From: Anisakis pegreffii
Lineage: Eukaryota; Nematoda; Chromadorea; Rhabditida; Anisakidae
Length of the DNA stretch: 64,000 bases
NCBI GenBank assembly: GCA_035041965.1
Contig: JAPYMA010003041.1
Location: 310,001-374,000 of the forward strand
Reading direction: 5' to 3'
A model generated the notes under the pieces. The model was not told the origin of the DNA. It did no database searches and worked only from the letters and a program-made list of their open reading frames with translations. How positions within the stretch are numbered: the stretch's first letter is position 1; each line of letters starts with the position of its first letter. A program made the position numbers and the translations under genes. Below are positions 50,734 through 61,889 of this stretch, one piece after another.

Positions 50734-52335
50734 TTAATGGAGAAATGAATCTGATCCAACGCATTCGTGGACACTATTCGCTTTTTCCCACAGTGCTATC
50801 AACGATAACCATGGCAGAGATCCGTGATTATTACTGCTGATTGTAATTATCGCTGCAGGAAAATTTTTCTGATGAGAATAAATTCTCAGTCTTTTTGAAA
50901 AAAAAATGCCTTGAAGAGCAAGTCTAGCTGGATTCAAAGACGCCATTAGCACATAACCTGCTTCTTTACACAAACTCGTTTCCTAGCACGATGCACTCCT
51001 TCCTTTATGATCATTGCCCTTCGGCCTTCTGTAGAGATGGAATAGCTTGAAAGATTCAATGTGCTGTTTGAATATGTTTCAGAGGGTATCGTACAGTCTG
51101 CGACCTACACTATCGGCACGTTACCAAATGGGCGATAGTTCTGTTAGTTGATTGACTCGATCATACACAATATGTTTTGGTTCTTTCAAACTGCTATCAA
51201 TTGCTTCCATATCCTGAAATTTTTGTACTTTTGTACTCTGAGAAACATTCCGGAGTTTTGCGCCAAGGAGTTGTAATATTCTACCAATGAGAATACGATT
51301 GATTGGTTGCATAAATTTTAGAAGCGTTTAGGTGGGAACATACTGCATTACAACAATTGACTGCCTCAAACCTATGCAAAATCCACATTGTGAAGCCACA
51401 TGTTCAGTCAAATTTTCGCAGCCAACGAAATTTAGGGAATCGGAAGTTCTTTTTGCAATTTGAAACCATAGACAATGAAAAGAACTTGTGTTGAGATGTT
51501 AATTTACAATTACAAAGTTGAAACAATCACAGTTACATGGAACAAGTCACTCAGAAATGCCAATAATCAAAGTAGGATATCGCGGTGTACTGTACTTCAG
51601 CCTAGGTTTAAGCTGAGGCTTACACAATGGGATAATCCATTTGCTTAATGAATACCTCATCCTTGTATGACAGAACCGTCTAATTGTTTAATAGATACCC
51701 CAACCTCGGGATGAGTCTCAGTCCAAATGTGGATCACCACGGTATCTCTCTGATTTTCGTCACTTGTCGCTCAATCACCTATAAACTATAACTTTTTGCC
51801 ATCACTTTTTGCAAATCATTGCAAAGTTCATGAATTCATGACAATCCATTAGCTTAATAAATACCTCATTTATAAATTCATGCTTTCGATTCATTATAGC
51901 CGCCTACGCAAAAACGCACGCCACCCACGCAAAAACGCCCACCGCCTACGCAAAAACGCACGGAAGACAGTGCAAGCCATCGTTCGGCGACGGTTCTAGC
52001 TGATGCTGGTTTTGAGATATCGTACTCCATTGACGATCGCGTTCACACTAATCCTGATCCTTCAAAATGTATGACCAGGCGAACTGGAAAGGTGAACGTT
52101 CAGAAAAGTTTATTTTTCGATAGATTCGCCCCTCATTTGTGTGTATCCTGTCATCAGAAGGCCAGTACTCATCACGTCTAGAAATTATTCCTCCTTCCGT
52201 CACCTATTTCCGTCACTATATAATCTAAGAAAGGGATTCAGCCTCACATTGGAGGTGACTTTCATTCTCTCATCTTCAGTTCTTTTCCATTCTCGTTCTC
52301 ATCGACATACTTGCTGAGAACGAAAACTGCAAAAG
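50734..52335. other. Intergenic region between the two IRG-like genes
   Basis: No gene. It holds a 27-bp direct repeat (51636-51661 and 51844-51870: AATCCATT.GCTTAAT.AATAC) and a CpG-rich block of short repeats at 51898-51962. The last 90 bases before 52336 are pyrimidine-rich (TTTCATTCTCTCATCTTCAG and similar). A like stretch precedes copy 1 at 48895-48930, which suggests shared promoter or 5' UTR sequence. Confidence 0.45.
51898..51962. repeat. CpG-rich short tandem repeat
   Basis: Three imperfect copies of a roughly 20-base unit containing ACGCAAAAACGC, spaced by CACC- or GCCT-type linkers. It stands out in AT-rich surroundings and lies about 400 bases upstream of the second IRG-like gene. 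Confidence 0.5.
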
Positions 52336-54498
52336 ATGGATAGTATGAATAGCATGCGAAAGAAGTTTGAATTTGAGAACGATCTGTTTAATCCTTTAGA
52401 CGACGTTCAACTACGCCTTCGCTGGTGGTTCAGGAACAGGCAAATCGTCGTTGATCAATGCGATTCGTGGAATGTCAAGCAGACATCCAATGGCCGCTGG
52501 ACGCACCCGAAGCAAATCCGCATCTTTGTGTGAAAGATTCGAATTTGATGATGATTTATTGGCGTATAGTGTAACGCTATGGGAACTGCATTATCCGAAG
52601 AAGATCAGTGCATTTTTTGAGTTTATCGAGTTCGTTTTTGTCATCTTTTTATCCAATATTCTGTTCTTACGGCACTCTGAACGTTGTTTCTTCGAGTTGA
52701 TTACTGTTTTTCGAATCATTCATCAAATTTAGCAATTCTGAACATCTGAATCAGTGTGAACTTTCAATAATATGATTTTAGACTAAACCATTGTTTATTA
52801 TTTGAAAACTGATGATTGACATTTTGCAGTCAATATCAGTTGGCGAATTTCACTGCCGTTTTCATACTTATCAATGGCGTTCCAAGTGATGAGGATCTGA
52901 CGTTCGCTAAAATTGCTTTCCGAAGGTAAGCGATGAGGCGATCATGTTTTTGTTATATGGTAACGAGCAGCACTACACAATCGATTTGGCTTGATTTTCG
53001 TCAAACAACGAGTGGATTCGATTTTCGCCTCCATTCCATACGAACAATTTGCATTGTTTTCCGAGAACATCATATTTCGTAACAACATTTCAAGCACTCC
53101 TAATCCAATTATTCGCTCACTTCTTTCTAAATTCTATTTTAAAATAAGGAATGACCAAATGACATTGGTTTTCATAGTACACTTTCAGTTGATATTATCA
53201 TTTGCGAGCAGAATTCTCAATAGGATATGCACTTCATTTTGAAACTGAAGAAAACATTTTCTTCATTCGGAATCAGCAAAATTATTTTGAAAGACACAAT
53301 CACCAACCACGAACTTACTGTATCTCATGAATTCTATCGAAATATTCAATTAGTTAATTACTTTACTGAACTTTAGAGATGCAACTATTGTCTTCCTTCT
53401 CTCAAAGTGCGACAGAATTCTAATGGCACGATCGCGAAGTGACGAGATTCCGATCTGCGATCTTCTTAAGCAGCGTTTCGTCGATAAAGGTTCTTGCATT
53501 ACGTTATTCAGCTATGCGCTCCACCTTAAAACGGGAAAGAAACGTTTTCTGCGAACGATTCTCGATGAAAGCAATTCCTGTGATGTTTTCGAACATGATC
53601 TTATGATAGCGTTTTGATCCAGTGCAAATGATTTTGCCGTTTCTGTATGATGATCATTGATGATCACAAAATTGCTTGATAAGGTTTCTGGACGACAATT
53701 TCATGAACTGTGGAAAATACGATCAGTAAGTGACGAATCGAAAAAGTCCACTGAAAAGTCTCTTCAGTGATTTGCAATATTCGCTAGGCTAAACGACTGT
53801 CTAGATAGCGAGTATGAATTTTAATGGAGTTGCGGCTAAGTGATATTGTGCATGATGCAGTTGGTGTTCGTGTGCTAAAATGTTTGAGTTGATCATCAGG
53901 TATTGTGCGATTCGATCGTGTCATATCGTCGAATGCACCCGAACTGTGTGGCCGTGTGCACCTGTTCTTCGTTAGTGCGCGTGTGTTCAAAGCGTTACGA
54001 TCGGGCACCAAGCAAGCGTTGGTGTTTCTGCTCCATGAACGTGCCGTCTTCGATTTCTTGAAGCAGAAGCGTATGATCGCCGAGATGCTCGACTCGCCGA
54101 ACACCGAATTCAAAGAAGGCCTTTATGCAAGCGTCAATCAAACTACGTCTCTTCCACAAATTCCAAATATCGTCTGATTTCATTCTCATCTATAATTCCA
54201 CCTCAGTTATCACTGACATCAAATCGCATCGTTGTGACACCTTGTTGTCGTGATATATCCCAACCGTGATTCGTTTTGTAACGTTTACAGTCATGAACCT
54301 TAAGATGATTGTTCCACCAATCCAATGTGTGATTCCTGCGCCCTCAAAGCAACATCGAAAAGCGCTGAAAGCGGATCATCCGGAAAATTTTTCAAGCAGG
54401 TTTCCGATTTATTTTATGAAATGGAATTGTTGGCAGCCAGCTGTGATCTTATAGCCAGATCAACAAAGCAACAATTGAGACAAGAAATAAACCAAACA
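52336..54498 (+). CDS. IRG/IIGP-like GTPase, copy 2 (possible frameshift)
   Basis: ATG at 52336 opens a short acidic N-terminus ending NPLDD. One base out of frame (near 52405) follows FNYAFAGGSGTGKS, a classic P-loop, then SLINAIRGMSSRHP and LWELHYP at the G3 site; the block ends at donor 52629 (CGA then GTTCGT). Exon 52830-52925 (acceptor CATTTTGCAG, donor GAAG then GTAAGC) encodes FTAVFILING and DEDLTFAKIA. Exon 53377-53489 encodes IVFLLSKCD, the G4 motif. Exon 53900 to about 54174 encodes VHLFFVSAR and an ERAVFDFLKQKRM helix. Phases between these exons agree and match copy 1. A C-terminal block to TGA at 54498 (acidic/helical, FFKQVSDLFYEMELLAA) is clearly coding, but its join is unresolved. 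Either the first exon is mis-modelled or the copy carries a one-base frame break. Confidence 0.7.
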
Positions 54499-54849
54499 TG
54501 AAAAAGAAGATTCGTTCGGTCACCAACATAAAAATTACGCATCATTTTGCGTGACATAAATTCAACTATGGGTTCAATGTTGGGCGTTGCAGATACAGTA
54601 ACGTTTTGAACACAATCTGTCTTATGTTGTATTCGTGTGTTCAGTCGGAGCCTTCAATTGATAAGCGAAATCTACTCTAATTTTGATCTTTTAAATTATT
54701 TGTGCTTCGAATGATTTGATTCCTTCCTTTTATGTTTGGAGGAATTGTTTTGTTGCATGATTCGAACTGTTGTGAATGGAATCTCGTATGTCACACGCAC
54801 TTTGTTGCCTTATTACTTCGTCTTTTCATGAGCTCTGCTCCTGCCTATT

Positions 54850-55248
54850 TCACAGCATTGCACAATGGTTCGGATCCGACATCACTTGACACTTAAACAG
54901 CCAAGAACGTTCAGATGGTGTGCTTAGAAAATGGTGCACATATCTGCAAGTTGAACTCGCGACCCCAAAGTCTGTAGCTAATGTTAAAACTGTTTTAGTA
55001 ACATTTGATAAAATTTCAGTTTTTGACAAATCTAATAAACTTATATGCATGTTGAATTTCGACTGGTGCGGAAATACCATTGCAATTGAAAAAACTGCAA
55101 ACATTTGAAGTCTAAAAATGATTTCTTCGGTGCTTGTGGATTGAACAAACACTCGCTGAGAAACAGTTTCGAAATGAGTTTGTGTGACAGACAACATGCC
55201 GTTCTTATTCATTGCACAATAAACATTTTTTTTATCGAGTAAGCACAT
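54850..55248 (-). CDS. Long open frame, unrecognised protein
   Basis: On the minus strand ATG at 55248 opens 132 codons to a TGA at 54850, long for this AT-rich background. The sequence is mixed, with an alternating polar/hydrophobic middle (FNMHISLLDLSK) and six cysteines. It has no signal peptide and no recognisable motif. No acceptor is needed if it is intronless, and the ATG region is AT-rich. It lies tail-to-tail with the second IRG-like gene. The plus strand is open for 62 codons here too. Confidence 0.35.
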   Translation of the reverse strand: MCLLDKKNVYCAMNKNGMLSVTQTHFETVSQRVFVQSTSTEEIIFRLQMFAVFSIAMVFPHQSKFNMHISLLDLSKTEILSNVTKTVLTLATDFGVASSTCRYVHHFLSTPSERSWLFKCQVMSDPNHCAML

Positions 55249-58200
55249 GCTGCTGGATCGAATAGTTTATTCCGTACATGACGTTATTCATGACAGCCAA
55301 CAGAATGCGCAATATTCATCGTTTTTTGTGCAGTTCAAAGGTCGTTCACTTTGACCACCAGGAATTCAGATTTTTTTAGAATTGCAATTTGAAATTTTCC
55401 GTAACGAAATACGAAAAGAGTTAGGTGATTAAAAGAGAAATTATAATGATGTATATGAATTTGAATGACGTGTTGAAATGTATTCTTATCGTTATGGAAG
55501 TCTTATAGTTTAAAAAGGGTGCGAGGAGGAGAGCAGACGGACGTAATGATGGTACCAAGAAGAAAGGTATTACGTGATGATGGCATCGACTACCGGGGCG
55601 TGGACGGTTATTCAAATGAATGAATATTGCGTATTTGCTGATTATTCCATGAATAGAGCACATAATTATTGAACATCCTGTGCGGTTGTTATTGCTGTGG
55701 TTGACAATCACACGTAATTAGCCATATTAATCCGCGGATATGTTCACTATGAACAAATCGTGATAGATAATTAAAACTGCTTGTGCTGTTATGCCCAACA
55801 ATTCTTAAGAAAGGAACTAACGCAAAACGAATAACTAATGCTTGCGAGTAATTAACTCCTACTTATCAACAGATGTTAGTTATTCCCAAACATTCTCACA
55901 TATTCTCATGCTCGTAATTGTTACCGTCATTTTTCCCCTGTTTCATATTGGTAATCACCAAATCAGAATGATCGCTTTCATTCGAATGGTTCTCGCCCTA
56001 CCTATCGCCGGAGATTTCTCGTAACCGTCTCGAACGTTGTGTTTCTGAATCTGGCAATGAACCGATATCCTACCTTATGATTTTACAGATTATATTTTAT
56101 CGCTCATATCATTTTCTATTCATCATCATTGTTGTTGTTTGTGAAACTTGTGATTTCACTTTGTACATTAGCATATTCAAAGTTTATTTTTGCTTGATGC
56201 ATGAGAACGATACGGTCCATCTGGTAGCTTTTGATTGTCACACGGCTCTGCAGAGCAGCTGAACTAAGCATTTCGTTACGTTTCCCAGAATTCCACGTGC
56301 ACGGTGCAAGCGTATGCAGTGGGCTGATACCCACACCTGTTTGCACTTTGACAATATCATGGTTGGTTTTTTATACCAAATTTATCCATCAACTAAGCAA
56401 TGAATCCACATGGATGAAGGATGCTGCTAATCCCGTGCTGTTTTAATGCAGCTTATGAAAACATTGAATCTTGCCCACGAACTACCATCATCATATGCCT
56501 CGGCCCTTCACGTTTTGCGTTCTCAAGTTTGCTTAGCTTGCAAACCACTATTGTGGGCATCAACCATCCAGTAACCATGGGAAATTTTTGCCTACCATAT
56601 GTATACTCAGAACAAGATTTGTGGCTAAGTCGAAAGGGGAATTTCATATCAAATAAACGATTAAATCCAGAAGTGACCCTATTTCGGAGTAATTGAGAGC
56701 TGCCGAAACCCGCCTGAGAGTGGTTAGAATTTATTCCCAACTATGGAGTCACTTCAGTCCTTGAAAAACTCATCTTAGTTCATTTCAAACAGTACTGGTT
56801 ATTTCCATTCCGGTCAGTGAGTTCACCTTCAGTTACTGGGTATCTAGCGTATTGCCATGTCACGTACACTTCCGAGTTTACCGCATATATCGTGTTCACA
56901 GTTGTAGATTTGTTGAATGCATTCTTTGACATTTATTCGAAATTTAATTTTGTCATTTATACTTTTCTTCCCCGCAACTATCTGTAAAATTTCCCCGTCC
57001 ATTAGCATTTCGCGTATTTGTTCGTTGTTAGTTAATAAGATGAATTTTAGTGTGAATCGGATGAAGTATTTAGTGTTTCATATCGCAATCCGATTTATGG
57101 GATCAACTCGCTCAATGTAAATTGCTTTATGCATTGGCTGATTCTGAATAGAGAACGTTCGAGATACGCTTTCGATGAGAATCAAGAGTGATGTGATAAT
57201 GAAGTTTCTTCTTTCCGGTGAAATTCAATCGTTTCGTCTTGCATGTGCACTTACTTTTCATAGTGCAGAAGCGTTTCTCGTTTAAATTATTGACTCAATT
57301 CTGCTATCGTTACTTATTACTTGATCAACTGTCTTTTTCTGCTGAAATCGTTACATTACTGATCAGAATTCAGCGACTTCGGTGAGTAAAACAATGTGAT
57401 CCGTGGCAAATCTTTGAACTGGAAACAAGAAAAAAATGATTACAAATGCAATTAGTGTTGCCGACGTGCTTGTGAGCATCAAAGAATAATGATAATAATT
57501 CATTCATAGAAATAATAGTACATTTCAACTGTTTTTGCCCCAAAAATCGCATGTGCCATTGTCTTGTTACCTAATTACAGCAGCTAGTGAAGAGATATTG
57601 CAGAGCAACAACGGTTCATGTGATTGGAATGCATCAATGAGTTTGTGAACATCGTTATGGTTCATGAACTCGGCCAATTCAGACGTTCTTTCAAATTAGT
57701 TTTCGCTTTCCGAGTGTGTGCGTCTAAACAAAATGAGATCTTCTAATTTTCTGTCTTTTCTTAAGCAAAATCTTTAGGCATTCAGTACCTTAAGCGTTTG
57801 CTCTAGAATATGATGGTAATTATGAAAGATGAGGAGAATATGATGGATATAGTTTTAAATCTATTTCACTAATGGAAAACGATTAAAATATGTGGTGCTG
57901 TTCAGTGGTTGAATTAATGAACAGAAGCATTGCGTTGATGAGTTTCGTTGTATACGATCCACTCAACATTATACGTTCACCATAATTAGAATTGTTCTAT
58001 GATCGGTGGTCCGTTTTTTGGGGGCAGTCATTCATATTATCATCTGTTATACATTCCTCCGAACCGTCATATCACTAATGCCAATCCAGAGGTCGCAACA
58101 TCTGAGGGTAGCTTTCTATTTGTATTTACTCATATTCAAAACGTGTACGTCCTCGAACGTTATAGATATCTACATCGCTATCATCGAGTTATGGTTGGTT

Positions 58201-58776
58201 TAGGATCTGAGAATTCACTGTCAGATCTTCTGCAGTAACTAAAATGTTAGATCAAAAGCTATTCAATTTTGAAAAATTATCCCATTTACTGTCTTCATAT
58301 GACGCTTCGAATCACTTCGCAGATGCTTCCAAAAATGTGCAGTCAAACTGCTCCGGCTAATTGAAAGCTTGAAGTGCGGATGAGGGATGATTCGTCGATG
58401 AGTTATTTTGTTCATCCACTTGAATATTGCCTAGTATCTCCGCTATGGCAACCACCCTAACTGCAACGATTTACTTCGACTTCAATTTTCTTCTCTCAAT
58501 TGCTTTCACATGAAACCAAGCGCAAAACGGTATGTAATTCTCAATACCAAACTGATTTATTAGACTCGTCCGAGCCATGTTCATCTTAGTCATTCTGGCG
58601 GCTCAATAAGGTTTTGGTCATTAACACCGCTGAATTGCATCATTCTTTGGTGCCCACCGGCCATGCTCATTTTGAGATTGCTTCACTGGCACTCCTCACT
58701 ATCACGATCTGAATTCGCTGCGACGTGTTCTTCAACTTCCGAGGATCACCGAAATTGGCTGGCCCTTAAACATCAG
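55249..58776. other. No convincing gene
   Basis: Several short open frames of up to about 95 codons exist on both strands (for example near 56420-56740), none with paired splice sites. No repeat or element could be defined. Confidence 0.4.
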
Positions 58777-58942
58777 TGGTCCATGACCGCAACCGAAAGG
58801 GACTGTTCGATAGTCTCAGCAAACCGAACTTCGGTTATCATCCATCGAAACCGAGCGATGCTCAAAATATGCCTATCATTGGACATCGACACGGGAAGCA
58901 CCGCAAAAAATCTAACGGTTCCAACACTAGCATACCGTATAA
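58777..58942 (+). CDS. Internal exon of an unrecognised basic protein
   Basis: An acceptor (GGCCCTTAAACATCAG) and a strong donor (TATAA then GTGAGT) bound 166 bases. The exon starts with two bases of a split codon and ends in phase 2. The best frame encodes a basic, Pro/His/Lys-rich segment with DRNRKGLFDSLSKPNFGYHP and GHRHGKHRKKSNG. A longer competing frame starting at 58663 is open on the same strand, but the splice signals and composition favour this one. It is probably a disordered or cytoplasmic part of a larger protein. No neighbouring exon could be joined. Confidence 0.5.
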
Positions 58943-59323
58943 GTGAGTGTTTAGTAGGCGGAGTTGGATAGTGGAATTTTGCGTTACATAATTGCTGAAC
59001 ATTCCGTTAAGATCATGACAAAATGCTAAAATGGCGTGAGTTGTTTCGTTACGCTTTTTCACGGCGATGGAACGTATTTAAGTGAGCGTCTTCAATAGAT
59101 ATTGCTTCATTACGTCAGGTGTTCGGAAAACTGCCTGATCGCGTCAGTTCATTTCCACTCACATGTGTTTTGCACTATACATTCTCTATTCGCATTTTTT
59201 CGGCTGCCCAGTGTTCGATCATCTATCTGAGCCTGAATTTGGTCAACTGAATTCGATCTTAGCCCTGAGTCAATAACTGGACATCAGACAAACTCCTTGA
59301 ATCTGCAAATCGGGTAATCAACT

Positions 59324-59351
59324 CCTCGTCACTAATTATCGAGTGACGAGG
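59324..59351. repeat. Short inverted repeat
   Basis: Arms CCTCGTCACT and AGTGACGAGG pair perfectly around an eight-base loop. Confidence 0.5.
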
Positions 59352-59763
59352 TGATCGTGTGAACAAGAGTGATAGTGTGATGTTTTGATTGAAATGGATA
59401 TATTTTGAGGAAGATGCACAGGTGGATATATGTGCATGCCAGCTAATGCATTCAGTGTTGGATAACATAAATATTCATTTACTTTTTCTTAAAAATCCTC
59501 TTCTTTCAGGATTTATTTAAAAATATGTTTTTGTTGAACGCAATACCTTAAGTTATTCTTAGTCAATGCATCATTATTTTCGAAGGCGCCTTGAACCCCG
59601 ATATCATAGGTTTCGCGATACTATTTAACCCTTTAGCTCTTATATTGGCAATTTACTTGTAATTCAAAAAGTCCCCTCTCCAACTCTTTTACCCCTCATG
59701 AGAAATCGTACGCATAATTCTACCTTATAAAGATCTCTTAAATACTCACAATTTTGTGAGACC

Positions 59764-59944
59764 AATGAGCATTTGGTCTAACTACATTATTTCGGGCCAG
59801 AATCATTCCTCGGGCATCCTATTCATCACCGCGATTCTTACTAGTCTGCCAGAAAGCATTAGTTGTGAAGCACAGGTCAACAATGCCAGACATGCGGTAA
59901 ATTTCACTCTCGGTGATAGATCCATCATTCTGACGGGCAAATGA
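59764..59944 (+). CDS. Possible small secreted peptide or first exon
   Basis: ATG at 59764 opens 59 codons. A hydrophobic segment (GILFITAILTSLPESISCEA) could serve as an internal signal, followed by QVNNARHAVNFTLGDRS, with one N-glycosylation sequon. A donor-like site (ACAG then GTCAAC) falls after the signal-like part. No homologue recognised. Confidence 0.25.
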
Positions 59945-60918
59945 TTACAAATGCACCATAGATCCATCAGCAATTTCACTAATTGAAACTACCCTCATCC
60001 TGTCACATTTCATTCGGAGTTGTTTAAAAACTGCCGTGATTGTAAAACTTTAATGAGAACGTCACAATACTTTCAATTGTAATGAATGGAGAACGCCGAC
60101 CTTATCAAAAATTCCATCATCTACAACACACCAATGAAGCAGAGTTTTTCTCATCGAAATATGCGTAAATTCCTGCTTTTCCAAGTATTCGAATAGCATC
60201 ATTCGCCAACTCAATGACGAATGAGCACGTTATTCGGGATGTACTTGGCGAATGACGCAAATTAAAATGCTATATTCGGAATAAGTTGACTCCTTTAAAT
60301 TCCTTTATATCCTCTGCAGTCTGGTGACATTTGCAAATTAATGACAACCTAAGAATCTCGCTAATATTTAACACCTTAACATGATGTCTGTAAACTGCTC
60401 ATGCTAATTTCGTTCTGAGAAATTCTCTTGTTAGATTTATTTTAATTATTTTGGTTATCAGTGAGAGTTTGGATTATATATAGAATCAGTTAGATCTGCG
60501 AACAATTGTTCCTCATTTCGTTTCTTCTCATTAAGCGCAAGCTTGAGTGGGAAACACGCTTTGCTCTGAGCCAGTCTGTGTAAATTAGCCATTTGAAATG
60601 ATTGAAAACATAACGACACATCCTTTCATCAATTTCACCGTAAAAGTCTCAAGAATAACGCTTTATAGGGTTCAGTCACGTTCACAACCGGGATAATTCG
60701 ATAACTTCCTCTTTCACAGCAGAACTTCGCTTATGCTCATAATCAGCCAATTCCGTCGGAAAGATTGCACTCCATGTAAAACATGCAAAATCCAAAGCAA
60801 ATTTTCTCAAGGCCTTGATGACCCATCTCAAATTTGATGTAGTAATTGTTTCGATGCGAGTGAAAATGTTAAACATTGCCGCAGTTATAATAATTATCGG
60901 CATCTGCAATATCTAAAC

Positions 60919-61102
60919 TAGCGTTCCTCAACCGGGGTTGCATGCACCCCCTGAGGGGGCAAAATGGCATGCCAGGGGGTGCGAGAGGGGCTGCAAGAGT
61001 GGGTGCAATGAGAGGGGGTGAGTGAGGGGTGCGAGAGGGGATGCGAAGGTTTCTTTAAATTTTCTAGGAGGTGCGAGGGGCAAAAAAGGTTGGAAATCAC
61101 TG
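60919..61102. mobile_element. Non-autonomous hAT-like element, G-rich interior
   Basis: The left end reads TAGCGTTCCTCAACC and the right end, on the other strand, CAGTGATTTCCAACC, the usual hAT-type terminal pattern. Inside is a palindrome around GGCATGCC, flanked by CCCCCT/AGGGGG, and a degenerate array of GAGGGGTGCGAGA-like units. The open frames here are repeat translations. Confidence 0.55.
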
Positions 61103-61429
61103 CTCAAATGAATTGCATTCATGAAGGATTAAAACCTATCGTCAGACAATTCAGGCGCAACTTAGTCAGCTCTGAAGATAGCACCGGTAACTAACGTTCA
61201 AATTTATCTATTTGATTAGCACGTCTTTGCGATAATGAACCTCAATGACACGAGAAAGATATTGCTAACAATTATTTTTCTACGTTTTGCAACAAGTTTA
61301 TTCTAAATGCCGAGAAGTAGAATGATTTCTCATTATCCCCAGATATGCAACTTTTATTGTGCTGGTTGACTAACGATCTACGAGTATTTACAATGCACAA
61401 TAGATGATATTTCTTTAGTTCATTTCATT

Positions 61430-61737
61430 TCAGCAATATGTTTTCAGAGAGGAATGTAACCATTCATTATTTTCAACTTCATGTATGAAATATTCCTTCT
61501 TTCGCAGCAAATCATTCTCGTGGCATTTTTTGGCAGTTAATGTATTGATTGGTTTATCCAGTACTTTTGGGCAAAACATGGAAGTGACGACTCTATATGA
61601 AAGACTTCCTAGTCGTTGATAATCTCTCTTCAAATTGGCAAATTTCAGTCTGTTCACTTCATCGTAATTAGTTTCCACGTTATCTATTTTTTTGGACAGT
61701 GGATTACGAATGATTGCATTCTCTTCAAGCGTGATTT
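61430..61737 (-). CDS. Terminal exon of an unrecognised gene
   Basis: On the minus strand about 100 codons are open to a TGA at 61430, continuing 5' of the first in-frame GTG (61678) to a stop near 61740. The product is charged and helical (NRLKFANLKRDYQRLGSLSY; KKCHENDLLRKKEYFIHEVE), with four cysteines and a C-terminal Tyr-Cys. It has every look of real coding sequence. A further candidate exon upstream (about 61800-61880, acceptor GACTTTTGAAAG, donor GAAT then GTAACG) does not join in phase with the acceptors I can see. No family recognised. Confidence 0.5.
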
Positions 61738-61889
61738 TTTATTGGCTAGGTTTCCATCGATTGTTCTCCATTTTGCTATAGTGATTTCCAATCTCTTGAG
61801 ACTGCGTTACATTCGCCAAGTGCGAGCGATTTCCCCCTCTCCAGTCGTGACAATTCTAGCGAACTAATCAGCTTTCAAAAGTCCAAGCA

